From NCBI RefSeq assembly GCF_900129025.1, contig NZ_FQUM01000002.1:662007-726006 (forward strand): a stretch of 64,000 bases of DNA, read 5' to 3'. The position numbers and the translations under genes are program-made. The stretch comes from Mariniphaga anaerophila (lineage in GTDB: Bacteria; Bacteroidota; Bacteroidia; Bacteroidales; Prolixibacteraceae). A model generated the notes under the pieces. It made no database searches. It saw only the letters and a list, made by a program, of their open reading frames with translations, and had not been told where the DNA came from. Within the stretch, counting starts at the first letter, position 1; each line of letters starts with the position of its first letter. Shown in pieces: positions 7,836 through 17,823 of the stretch.

Positions 7836-10800
7836 ATTTCAATTCCACTATGGTGCGATTAATAGTAAAATTGCCAGCCGTTGGAAAACTATCGACGAAA
7901 TTTCAATTCCACTATGGTGCGATTAATAGTAAAATTGAGCCGCCAACCTGGTACAGCTGGTTTATTTCAATTCCAGTATGGTGCGATTAATAGCTTGAAA
8001 GAATTGTGATAGTTGCTTATGCGGCTGCGATTTCAATTCCACTATGGTGCGATTAATAGCTATTGCCGGGTTAAAGACAATGTCATTAAACTGCATATTT
8101 CAATTCCACTATGGTGCGATTAATAGAATTCTAAGTAAGCCCACCCGATAAAAACAAAACTAATTTCAATTCCAGTATGGTGCGATTAATAGCCGCTGAT
8201 TTCATATTGCGGAGAGTGGAGACAAATATTTCAATTCCAGTATGGTGCGATTAATAGTTTGTGCATCCGACTGCGGATTAGCCACAACAGTATTTCAATT
8301 CCAGTATGGTGCGATTAATAGGAAGTGTGAGCGTTATAAATGTAAGTTTAAAAAAAATATTTCAATTCCAGTATGGTGCGATTAATAGAAACGGGCGAAA
8401 TGGCTAGTAAGGTCGTTGGCGAATTTCAATTCCAGTATGGTGCGATTAATAGTGTGACGTCCAAACACATTCCGTTGTCATTGATTTATTTCAATTCCAG
8501 TATGGTGCGATTAATAGAATAACCCCCTTAATCTCCGACGTACCTCAATCGAGATTTCAATTCCAGTATGGTGCGATTAATAGGCTTGCAATTCATCTGG
8601 TCGTATCGTTGCTGCTTTATTTCAATTCCAGTATGGTGCGATTAATAGGGCAAATGCTGTTTATTGTAGATGTTCTGGAACTATATTTCAATTCCAGTAT
8701 GGTGCGATTAATAGTGCGCTCCTCCGTTGTTGCTTTCTATCCATGCTTGCATTTCAATTCCAGTATGGTGCGATTAATAGTTCCAACTTGAAAATGTCAC
8801 GCCCCCGATACTGCATTTCAATTCCAGTATGGTGCGATTAATAGACTATGAAGATAGCGACAAGGTAACAGAGCTTGATAATTTCAATTCCAGTATGGTG
8901 CGATTAATAGTATGGGATGTATTAAATCTTAAAATGACTAAACGATTTCAATTCCAGTATGGTGCGATTAATAGGTATTATCATCTTCCTTAAAGATGTG
9001 GTATATCTATTTCAATTCCAGTATGGTGCGATTAATAGTTCGAAACGGACACGCCAAACGAGACGAATTTTGAATTTCAATTCCAGTATGGTGCGATTAA
9101 TAGACCAAGAGCGAAATTTCATCAAAGCAGGTCAGGTATTTCAATTCCAGTATGGTGCGATTAATAGTCGCGAAATCGGCGCTTCGAGTACAGCTCATCC
9201 AGATTTCAATTCCAGTATGGTGCGATTAATAGGGATTATCCCAGGGGAGTTTGAACTCTCCGCCCAATTTCAATTCCAGTATGGTGCGATTAATAGTATG
9301 AACCGTTTTGATTTGAATTGTATTTTTATGTATTTCAATTCCAGTATGGTGCGATTAATAGATTTATTCCGCCGTTCTTAATCTCCTGCACCAATCGATT
9401 TCAATTCCAGTATGGTGCGATTAATAGCTTTCCGTGAAGCGATAATTTAATGCCTTGTTTGTTCATTTCAATTCCAGTATGGTGCGATTAATAGTTTTCG
9501 TAGCTATGCAAGAAATAGAGGCGCTGAGATTTCAATTCCAGTATGGTGCGATTAATAGTCGAATTGCAGGAGATTGAATACAAGTGTCATTCGTGATTTC
9601 AATTCCAGTATGGTGCGATTAATAGTATAATTATTTACCCCCAATTCATCAGGGTAGTCTGTTATTTCAATTCCAGTATGGTGCGATTAATAGCTGGCGT
9701 CGACACTCGACCCGCTGACAGGCACCGAATTTCAATTCCAGTATGGTGCGATTAATAGAGTGAGGGCGTTCACAATTTCCAGCGCCTGTGCGCCCGATTT
9801 CAATTCCAGTATGGTGCGATTAATAGAGTGAGGGCGTTCACAATTTCCAGCGCCTGTGCGCCCGATTTCAATTCCAGTATGGTGCGATTAATAGAGCGTA
9901 TAGTAATGTTTACCGACCACGGTGGATATCTATTTCAATTCCAGTATGGTGCGATTAATAGTCGCCTTTGCCTGCTTGTCTGTAAGCTTACTAAAATTTC
10001 AATTCCAGTATGGTGCGATTAATAGCGGATGATCCAGGACAGGGCAAGACCTTTCAGACGATATTTCAATTCCAGTATGGTGCGATTAATAGAGGACTTA
10101 CGACATTTGTATGTGACGAGGGAGAGGAAATTTCAATTCCAGTATGGTGCGATTAATAGAATGAGAAGCATTGCAACATCGATAGCTAAAAGCGCATTTC
10201 AATTCCAGTATGGTGCGATTAATAGACGGTTACCCGTTTATTTTCTGGCAAAACCAGCCATATTTCAATTCCAGTATGGTGCGATTAATAGTCCTCCGGG
10301 TTCTGCTAGCTCTGGCAGTAGTACTACGATTTCAATTCCAGTATGGTGCGATTAATAGAAATCATTCGTTTGAATAAAGACCAGATTTGGGAATTTCAAT
10401 TCCAGTATGGTGCGATTAATAGACTGTTATCCCTAATGTATTTTTTGCCGATTGTTCCCAATTTCAATTCCAGTATGGTGCGATTAATAGTTGAAACCGA
10501 TGTGGTAAGAGAGAATAATCAAACGTAATTTCAATTCCAGTATGGTGCGATTAATAGTGGTGTGTAATGGCAAAATCTATGACAACTAAAAAAGATTTCA
10601 ATTCCAGTATGGTGCGATTAATAGCTGGTGAACTCATGACAACACTTGATGCTATTAAACATTTCAATTCCAGTATGGTGCGATTAATAGTAATACCTGT
10701 CCACTCTATCAGCAAAATATTGACATTTCAATTCCAGTATGGTGCGATTAATAGGCATTGCTTGTCAAGTACTGGCGATATGAGGGAGTAATTTCAATTC

Positions 10801-12716
10801 CAGTATGGTGCGATTAATAGCTTATACTAACGATAATCGAAGCAGCTCGCGACCGTATTTCAATTCCAGTATGGTGCGATTAATAGTTGCCGGATTAATA
10901 AAGACGATGTCGCTCTTTGCCATTTCAATTCCAGTATGGTGCGATTAATAGTAAATGGAAGAATGTCATTTGATGAAATCACAAAATTTCAATTCCAGTA
11001 TGGTGCGATTAATAGCAAAAACGACAGCTTAAATCCATCAATCTACATTAATTTCAATTCCAGTATGGTGCGATTAATAGAAGTAGCTAAATTACAAGTA
11101 TCATATGCACGCCTATTTCAATTCCAGTATGGTGCGATTAATAGCAACAAGCAAAAATGGGATAATGCCCTGTTGCTCGTATTTCAATTCCAGTATGGTG
11201 CGATTAATAGGGTCCGGTTTTGACCTGGAAAAAGGAAGGCAGACAAATTTCAATTCCAGTATGGTGCGATTAATAGCTCTTACCCCCTGACATTAGAAAT
11301 CGTTTAATGTATTTCAATTCCAGTATGGTGCGATTAATAGTCTTTCTTTTGTTCCGGCATCGAACAGGTGGCCGATTTCAATTCCAGTATGGTGCGATTA
11401 ATAGTCTTTTACTTCGTCAAATATCCTTCCTCCTCTTTCTATTTCAATTCCAGTATGGTGCGATTAATAGTAAATACCCCGCCTGACCTTCAATATTAAA
11501 ATCGTTATTTCAATTCCAGTATGGTGCGATTAATAGCTTTTATTTGCAGATTGTGCTTTTTGCAGATTGCTTATTTCAATTCCAGTATGGTGCGATTAAT
11601 AGATGTCAGTTCAAACCCTCTCTCCATTTCTTCAAAAATTTCAATTCCAGTATGGTGCGATTAATAGCGCCGGAGGAGGGCGAATGAAGCCTAACGGACA
11701 GATTTCAATTCCAGTATGGTGCGATTAATAGTACTTCAACCGGGCTTGATAATTTCTTCGATAATCCATTTCAATTCCAGTATGGTGCGATTAATAGATT
11801 GCACGTGCAACACTGTCAGGAAGTTTATTTATATTTCAATTCCAGTATGGTGCGATTAATAGCCATCTGAACCAGCGACTGGCTTTGAAATACCTGATTT
11901 CAATTCCAGTATGGTGCGATTAATAGTAATCAATATGTGTTTGATAGCCAGTCTGTTTTAGGATTTCAATTCCAGTATGGTGCGATTAATAGCCGAAGGC
12001 GGCGTAATATGGTACCATCCAAACATGCATTTCAATTCCAGTATGGTGCGATTAATAGATACAATCTATCACCTATGATGTTAACTATATCCATTTCAAT
12101 TCCAGTATGGTGCGATTAATAGTCATTATTTATTCAGCATAAATCCGGTAAATTTTATATTTCAATTCCAGTATGGTGCGATTAATAGGGAAATCCGATG
12201 ATGGCTGACCAAAACATTATAGACAAATTTCAATTCCAGTATGGTGCGATTAATAGACAAAAACGACAGCTTAAATCCATCAATATACATTAATTTCAAT
12301 TCCAGTATGGTGCGATTAATAGGACTTGATTAACGGCATTGAATAATAGCTCACCTAATTTCAATTCCAGTATGGTGCGATTAATAGAGCGCGGTTTTTC
12401 CGTAAGATTCGACGTACTAAGTCATTTCAATTCCAGTATGGTGCGATTAATAGAAGAGCTATTTGCAAAGTTGTATGTTTTTTCTCTAGATTTCAATTCC
12501 AGTATGGTGCGATTAATAGTTAACACGAATCATTCATATGTGGTATACCTGCCGCGATTTCAATTCCAGTATGGTGCGATTAATAGTCCGTAGGCAAAGC
12601 CATTCAGGAGTTTGCCAAACGATTTCAATTCCAGTATGGTGCGATTAATAGCAACTTTTTTCACAAACTAAAAACAAGTAAAAAAAATTTCAATTCCAGT
12701 ATGGTGCGATTAATAG
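7836..12716 (-). CRISPR. CRISPR array, type I-B, 75 repeats / 74 spacers
   Basis: Thirty-base repeats recur about every 65-66 bp from 7836 to 12716; I count 75 repeat starts, with spacers mostly 34-38 nt. On the plus strand the repeat begins ATTTCAATTCCAG and ends GTGCGATTAATAG. The minus-strand repeat therefore ends in ATTGAAAT, the usual 8-nt 5' handle of type I crRNAs, so transcription runs right to left, from the cas2 side. Consistent with this, variant repeats (G to C at repeat base 13, CCACTATGG) occur only in repeats 1, 2, 4 and 5 at the left, leader-distal end. One repeat-spacer unit is exactly duplicated (spacers 9759-9796 and 9827-9864). All ORFs called inside the array are artefacts of the repeats. 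Confidence 0.99.
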
Positions 12717-12941
12717 CCGTCAAAATTATAAAAAAAAAGAGCTGATTATAAATAGTATAGAAACTAAAATATTCTTCTTTTTTGTCTGATAAGTTGTCGA
12801 TGGGTGATGCTGTAAAAAAGCCGAGGTTTCGACAACCTGTCATAAAATATTGTTATTCAGTATGTCAAAGAACTGGTGTTGGGCAAGCCGGAAAGTAGTT
12901 GAACAAAGCCTCTCCGTTTATTTGGGGGTCGACAACCTGTA
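12717..12941 (-). promoter_or_regulatory. CRISPR leader
   Basis: The 225 bp between the newest repeat and the cas2 stop is AT-rich and has no coding potential. Read on the minus strand it contains TTCTTTGACATACTG followed by AATAACAATATTTTATG, a plausible promoter, and an A/T-rich stretch abutting the first repeat. A 12-mer TCGACAACCTGT (plus strand) occurs at 12829-12840 and 12929-12940, exactly 100 bp apart, and could be integration-host or Cas1-Cas2 docking sites (inference). Position and polarity agree with the array's variant repeats being at the far end. Confidence 0.8.
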
Positions 12942-13211
12942 TTATAAAAAATTGTCGATACTGCTGCGCTCTTTGCCCACAACTTCTTTCTCGAGCCATT
13001 TTTCCTGCCGGGTTCTGAACAGGATAAAACTATCGGTTTCTTCATCCATAATCTCTTTGGCCCGTATTTTTAATTCTTCAAGTTTTACCTCGCTAATTTC
13101 TCCTTCAAACACTGAGTTTTGAATCCAGTTGAGGTACTGGCGGCAAAGTTTTAACATTTTGCCCACTCGTTTTTGCCCTACATCGTAAACCGCAATAATG
13201 TACATCACCAA
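12942..13211 (-). CDS. cas2: CRISPR-associated endoribonuclease Cas2
   Basis: An 89-residue ferredoxin-fold protein beginning MVMYIIAVYDVGQKRVGKMLKLCRQYL, the Cas2 signature, with the conserved Asp at residue 10 (VYD). With Cas1 it forms the Cas1-Cas2 integrase that inserts spacers at the leader end. The start overlaps the cas1 stop (13205-13211), indicating translational coupling; the second Met (13205) is an equally good start. Its 3' end borders the leader. Confidence 0.97.
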   Translation of the reverse strand: MVMYIIAVYDVGQKRVGKMLKLCRQYLNWIQNSVFEGEISEVKLEELKIRAKEIMDEETDSFILFRTRQEKWLEKEVVGKERSSIDNFL

Positions 13212-14209
13212 TACACTTTAAATGGTTTGTAATCTTCTATCTGTAAAATGTGCTTAACCAATTTGTAGCATTCCAGTTTTATCAGGTGTTTATAGCTGAC
13301 GTTGCGATTTAGAGTACGGTGCTTAATGGTTTCGCTAAGCCGGTTTTCAAACGCCTGCACAAATTTCTTTTTTCCGTTGGGTGTAAGAGTAACCGAGTTG
13401 ATGCCTGTTTCGAAGTCGTGGGGCTGAATCTCTTTTTTGTTGATTACTTTAAAAATAACACGGTCAACCAACAGCGGTTTAAACACTTCGGCCAAATCGA
13501 GCGACAACGAAAAACGGCGCTCCCCCGGCTGGTGTAAAAACGAAATAAGCGGGTTGAGCTGTGTTTGGTGAATGGCTCGCAAACACTGGCTGTAACACAT
13601 CATATTGCCAAAAGAAATAAGCGCATTTACCTCGTTTAGCGGAGGACGATAGCTGCGGCCTCCCATTTCAAAATGATTTAAAATCAGGTTAAATGCATCG
13701 TAGTAATAACGCCGTATATTGCCTTCTATTCCCATTAACTCGTCAATAGCTGTGGTCAACTGAATTTTTTCGGAGAGTTTTTCTATGGCTTCAATAATTT
13801 CCGCTAAATCTTTTCCGCGATTATCGTAATAGCGCAGATTTTTCAACATATTGAATGCAGCTCCGGTTAGAATTTGCTGTGCAATATTCAGTCGTTTTTT
13901 CGTGTTTTTATAAAAATCGGTTTGAGCCAACAACACTTTTCCCGAAAGCAAAGCCTCCCGCGGCATAAACGACCCCGTGTAGTTTTCGTAATAATCAAAA
14001 AAATGAATGGGAATTTGCTGCTGACCCAGGAAATTGTATAACGCCGAATTGGCATCAAGATTTCCAAAGCAGTATAGCTCTCCAACATTTTCAACAGGGA
14101 GGAAGCGCGGCTTTTGTTCGTTCCCTTCTTCGTCGTAGGGCGTAAATTTCAGCGTATTGTCGCGGCGTTGCAAACGGCCCGGATTAAACAGGTAATAAGT
14201 GCGTTTCAT
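13205..14209 (-). CDS. cas1: CRISPR-associated endonuclease Cas1 (type I-B)
   Basis: A 334-residue integrase. It has an N-terminal beta domain (MKRTYYLFNPGRLQRRDNTL) and a C-terminal all-alpha domain with the metal ligands E162 (MGIEGNIRR), H226 (PLISFLHQPGERR) and E241 (DLAEVFKPLLVDR), all present. It catalyses the transesterifications that integrate prespacers. It sits between cas4 and cas2, as usual for type I-B, and its length is normal. Together with the large array this suggests a functional adaptation module. Confidence 0.98.
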   Translation of the reverse strand: MKRTYYLFNPGRLQRRDNTLKFTPYDEEGNEQKPRFLPVENVGELYCFGNLDANSALYNFLGQQQIPIHFFDYYENYTGSFMPREALLSGKVLLAQTDFYKNTKKRLNIAQQILTGAAFNMLKNLRYYDNRGKDLAEIIEAIEKLSEKIQLTTAIDELMGIEGNIRRYYYDAFNLILNHFEMGGRSYRPPLNEVNALISFGNMMCYSQCLRAIHQTQLNPLISFLHQPGERRFSLSLDLAEVFKPLLVDRVIFKVINKKEIQPHDFETGINSVTLTPNGKKKFVQAFENRLSETIKHRTLNRNVSYKHLIKLECYKLVKHILQIEDYKPFKVYW

Positions 14210-14277
14210 AATTGTTTGGCGTTTTTTATGGTTGAAGGATGCTGAATTTTCGAGTTGTATCGTGCCTGATTTAGTTT

Positions 14278-14787
14278 TTACAGTTCACCGGAATAGCAGA
14301 AATCGAAGTAGGAACATCCCCGGCAGCGGCTTATTTTAATCTTTTCGGGAGCTTGTTCCCGGGCTATTATCTGTTCTATCTTTTTTGTTGCTTCTTTAAT
14401 ATACTCCCGGTCAGGAGTAGTCAACAGCACCTCTTCTTTTTTGCGAAGCCGCGGATATTCAAGCAGCCCGCTGGCATTAATTCCGTTTTGTTCCAGTACA
14501 TAGAGGTAGTATTTAACCTGCCAGATGTGTGCCTCTTCGCGTTTGTCTGATTTTTTTATTTCGTGTACCACATTCTGCTTCGTGTCGAACCAATCAATTT
14601 TAATTCCTCCCGTGGAAATTTCTTTAAAGCGCTCACTGCGTTGTTTATAACTGGTTTCGTGAATAAGTTTTCCCTCATATACCGCCTCCGACGTGTGTTC
14701 CATGTTAATGCCGCTGGCAAACAGCCAAAGCTTTCGTTGGCAAATGAGGTAATAGTTGAAGTGGGTGCCGGTGACTTCCATAATCAA
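14278..14787 (-). CDS. cas4: CRISPR-associated exonuclease Cas4
   Basis: A 169-residue RecB-like nuclease. The 4Fe-4S cysteines are visible: C16 (YLICQRKLWLF) and C155, C158, C164 (CRGCSYFDFC). Nuclease motifs follow the PD-(D/E)xK pattern with KIDWFD, HEIKKSDK and QVKYYLY. In type I systems Cas4 trims prespacers and helps choose the PAM. The start may be the second Met (MEVTGTHFN), two codons in. It lies 68 bp upstream of cas1 and 33 bp downstream of the pRiA4b gene. Confidence 0.95.
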   Translation of the reverse strand: MIMEVTGTHFNYYLICQRKLWLFASGINMEHTSEAVYEGKLIHETSYKQRSERFKEISTGGIKIDWFDTKQNVVHEIKKSDKREEAHIWQVKYYLYVLEQNGINASGLLEYPRLRKKEEVLLTTPDREYIKEATKKIEQIIAREQAPEKIKISRCRGCSYFDFCYSGEL

Positions 14788-14820
14788 TACAGGTTATTAT
14801 TTTTTGAACGGACTAACAGA

Positions 14821-15405
14821 TTATTGTTTTAAAAAAACTTCAGTTAAAAGTTGGCGGCTTTCTTCGATGTTAAAGCTTTTGGCATCCCACTCTTCCTGGC
14901 CAAGCCATTCCTTTACGCTTTGGTAGTCATCCGATTTAGGATTTGCCAAAACTTCTTTCAAGTCTTCATACCCCCAGGCGCCCCCGCAGTCTTCCGGTGG
15001 GCATTGCCCTTTTCCTGCCAGAATCCGGGGATACATGGTTCGCTCCGGGCTGATTTTTTCGAGAACAATGGTGTGTAGCCAACTGTCTCCAAAATCGTAG
15101 ATGTAGGTGAACTTTTGCCCTTCGCTATCGAAAATTTTTTCAACCTTTAGTTCTTCGGCATCCAGAATTTCTCCACTATATAGGAAGCCCCTATCGTCGA
15201 AGTCATCATCGAATTTTAGTTTTATCTGCGGATAGGTGCCGTAACCCTGCGGCGAAAACTGAAACATATGTTCGTTCAGCCAGCCAAAAGCAATCTGAAT
15301 AACAACATGGAAATCGAAAAACGAGTACCCCCGGGGAATGGTAACTCGCCGCCACACAGGAGGTTTTGTAATGCCTTTTAGTTGAATCTTAAATTGAAAT
15401 GTCAT
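14821..15405 (-). CDS. Plasmid pRiA4b ORF-3-like protein inside the cas operon
   Basis: A 194-residue protein matching the PRiA4_ORF3 family: FQFKIQLKGITKPPVWRRVTIP at the start, FHVVIQIAFGWLNEHMFQF, then FTYIYDFGDSWLHTIVLEKI and a C-terminal GGAWGYEDL. The family's biochemical role is not established. It lies in line with the cas genes, 33 bp upstream of cas4 and 144 bp downstream of cas3, so it is probably transcribed with them. Whether it takes part in immunity or is a passenger is unknown. Confidence 0.9.
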   Translation of the reverse strand: MTFQFKIQLKGITKPPVWRRVTIPRGYSFFDFHVVIQIAFGWLNEHMFQFSPQGYGTYPQIKLKFDDDFDDRGFLYSGEILDAEELKVEKIFDSEGQKFTYIYDFGDSWLHTIVLEKISPERTMYPRILAGKGQCPPEDCGGAWGYEDLKEVLANPKSDDYQSVKEWLGQEEWDAKSFNIEESRQLLTEVFLKQ

Positions 15406-15464
15406 TGTTGTTGGTTTTTATTTAAAATTCTTTCGAAATAGTTCGGTTCCTTATCTGTTTAACG

Positions 15465-15490
15465 CTGTCAAGTCCTGCGGACGTTGACAG
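15465..15490. repeat. Perfect inverted-repeat hairpin between cas3 and the pRiA4b gene
   Basis: CTGTCAAGTCC and GGACGTTGACAG form a stem with a TGC loop and one bulged G. A second small palindrome (CTGTC, ACCC, GACAG) lies at 15506-15519. No T-tract follows on the minus strand, so it does not look like a classical terminator. It resembles the small dispersed palindromes of Bacteroidota genomes. Confidence 0.6.
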
Positions 15491-15549
15491 GTTGTAGCTT
15501 CTTTTCTGTCACCCGACAGCGTCGTTAGACCTGTTGGCGTGAAGAAAAA

Positions 15550-17823
15550 TCACATTAATTGGTTTTCTTCAACAAATGTTACACCCATTGTATTATTATA
15601 AAAATTTTTACGTATTACAAAAATAGGTTCTTGTTCATCTTTTATCGTAATATGTTTAATATCGATTTTATGTTGTTTTTTGCCTTTCTCAATCAAATAA
15701 ATTGGCAATTCCAATGAATATTTTAGCTTCCAGCTTTGAAAATCAAGATAATTGTAGAAATGAAGCGATTCCGGTTCTTTTACAAATACCGTGTCTTGTG
15801 GCGCAATATTTCTGCTTTTCCAAAAATTAGTATCGATATCATCTGTCGCTGGTTTTTGCATGGGATTAATGAGCCAGTTATATTGAAAATACTCTTTTAA
15901 ATCTTTTGCATTAGAAATAGCTCTGGATGAAAATGATGTCTCAGCAGCATAAACTTGATTGAGCATTTCCACAAGCTTATTCGCATTATAGAATGTTGTT
16001 TCAAGCATTTTTGCTGTCTTTGTAAAAACCTCGCATGGAACCCATGCTTTTGCCTTTTTATCATATTCACCATAAGGAGCCGGATAAACCAAATCATTTT
16101 TTTGAGGAATCAACACATACAATTCGCCAATTTTTGACTTATCGAAACGGCATAACCGGCCTGTACGTTGAGTTAGACGGTCAATAGGACAAAGTTCCGA
16201 AATCATTAAGTCAGCGCTTATGTTGATACTCATTTCTCCGATTTGCGTTAATATGGCTATACCTTTTGCACTCCCTTTTTTCCACGCTTTTTTTCCTAGA
16301 GCATTAATCAGTTCATCTTCTTTGTCTTTTTTGTCCGGCTCGGTAAAGCGACTGTGATAAAGAATTGGATTTGCATTTCGTTTCTCAAACCAATCGTAAA
16401 ACAACACAGCTTTATCAACGGTGTTTGCATAGATTATAGCTGTTCTTTTTTCGACACACTTTTCAAGTAAGTTTTCTATTTCCGAAAGTTCTGTATAGTT
16501 CTGAATTGCTTTTATTTCAAACCTGTTTCGTAGATTATCCGATGTGTCCTCCACTATTTGATTGACTTTATAGCCGATTTTTTGATACGAAGGCAAAACG
16601 GATTCGGGTAGTGATGCACTCATTAATAAAACCGGAACATTCCAGTATTTCAGAATTTCAAGCAACACCAAAATGTTTGCCTGTGTAAAATCATCGTAAA
16701 AATCGGCTTCGTCAATAACCAGACAGGAGTTAGCCATATTGAATGCAATCAAATGATGGTCTTCTCTGGTTAATGTCAATGCCATTAAAAGATGGTCGAT
16801 AGTACAAACTGTAATCGGAGTTTGAAGTAGCCGGGCAAACTCGTGAAGTTTATCTGCTTTCTTTTTTTCAATCGTACCATCTTCTATTTGTTCCTGAAAT
16901 TTGTTGAACCATGCGCTTGAGTGGTAAAGCCCTGTGTCGGATAAGCTTTCCGCAACATTAATTGCCAAAGCGTTTGAAGTAAAACGGGTAGGCATAGCAA
17001 TTATTAACCTGTCTGCCCTTTTATTTGCTATCTGTAAAGATGCCCATAATAAGGAGGCATCTGTTTTTCCAGCACCGGTTGGTGCACGAACCAACAATAA
17101 ATTATCTCTCCAATATTTATCAACTAACTTCTGAACTCCTGTTTTTTCATTCCAAGGAAATTTATAACTGAACTTTGTAAATTCCGGAACTTCTTCTTTT
17201 TCTTCTTTTGCGCTTACACGATGGTCAACCAATTGCAACAACCCTCTTGGTCCGGCAAATTCGTAATGATTTTTTGCGCTAATCTCTAACGAATATTTTT
17301 CAATTATCCGGTTACTCTCTGTTTCAAATACCTTCCAGAAATCAGACATCTTTTGATTTGCCCAACGCTCCCTGAAATTAAATCCTAGTTTTCTATGATG
17401 CGCAGCAATAGCAGCCAGAAGGGCTAATGGAAGCTTTGCCTTTTTTACCATATGTAACGAATGCAATTCATGTCTAAAGTTTGCTTTACGAATATGCTTC
17501 CCTGAATCTTCCTTAATTGCATATTCTTTAAATGAGCCACCATGTTGCGATTGCCATTCAAGAAAAGCCTCATAATCTTTCTGACAAGCAGATTGCCAAG
17601 GTTCTGCTTTTTTCCCGACATCATGATATTCGCATACCACTTTTAAACGGTTAAATAAATTTTTACCTATGCGTTGCTTATACTTCTGAACGACAAAAGG
17701 AGTTTGTTCTAGCAACAATTTCCCTTCCGACATTACACCTTGAGTATGTTGTTCAAGGGTAATGCCGGAAGGTTTTGCCAATATGGGGTACTTATAATCA
17801 GTCACGACCAAATGCTTGTTCAA
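15550..17823 (-). CDS. cas3: Cas3 HD nuclease-helicase
   Basis: A 757-residue fusion. The N-terminal HD nuclease domain (about 15-200) has H26, the H67-D68 pair (YHDVGKKAEPW), H118/H121 and H142-H143. The SF2 helicase domain has Walker A PTGAGKT at 248-254, the DEAD box at 371-374 (LVIDEADFYDDF), MSASLPE, and motif VI QRTGRLCR. It is recruited by Cascade to unwind and degrade target DNA. The start overlaps the cas7 end by 26 bp. All key residues I can check are present, so it appears functional. Confidence 0.97.
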   Translation of the reverse strand: MNKHLVVTDYKYPILAKPSGITLEQHTQGVMSEGKLLLEQTPFVVQKYKQRIGKNLFNRLKVVCEYHDVGKKAEPWQSACQKDYEAFLEWQSQHGGSFKEYAIKEDSGKHIRKANFRHELHSLHMVKKAKLPLALLAAIAAHHRKLGFNFRERWANQKMSDFWKVFETESNRIIEKYSLEISAKNHYEFAGPRGLLQLVDHRVSAKEEKEEVPEFTKFSYKFPWNEKTGVQKLVDKYWRDNLLLVRAPTGAGKTDASLLWASLQIANKRADRLIIAMPTRFTSNALAINVAESLSDTGLYHSSAWFNKFQEQIEDGTIEKKKADKLHEFARLLQTPITVCTIDHLLMALTLTREDHHLIAFNMANSCLVIDEADFYDDFTQANILVLLEILKYWNVPVLLMSASLPESVLPSYQKIGYKVNQIVEDTSDNLRNRFEIKAIQNYTELSEIENLLEKCVEKRTAIIYANTVDKAVLFYDWFEKRNANPILYHSRFTEPDKKDKEDELINALGKKAWKKGSAKGIAILTQIGEMSINISADLMISELCPIDRLTQRTGRLCRFDKSKIGELYVLIPQKNDLVYPAPYGEYDKKAKAWVPCEVFTKTAKMLETTFYNANKLVEMLNQVYAAETSFSSRAISNAKDLKEYFQYNWLINPMQKPATDDIDTNFWKSRNIAPQDTVFVKEPESLHFYNYLDFQSWKLKYSLELPIYLIEKGKKQHKIDIKHITIKDEQEPIFVIRKNFYNNTMGVTFVEENQLM

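Noticed and set aside
8609..12593. Many 60-140-codon ORFs containing FNSSMVRLI or FQFQYGAIN
   Set aside because: They are translations of the CRISPR repeat in different frames, not genes.
7836..12716. The idea that Cas9 uses crRNAs from this array
   Set aside because: The type I-B crRNA handle ATTGAAAT also occurs, in the same sense, within the tracrRNA (ATTGAAAT near 57846); complementary rather than identical sequence would be needed for pairing, so the match is coincidental.
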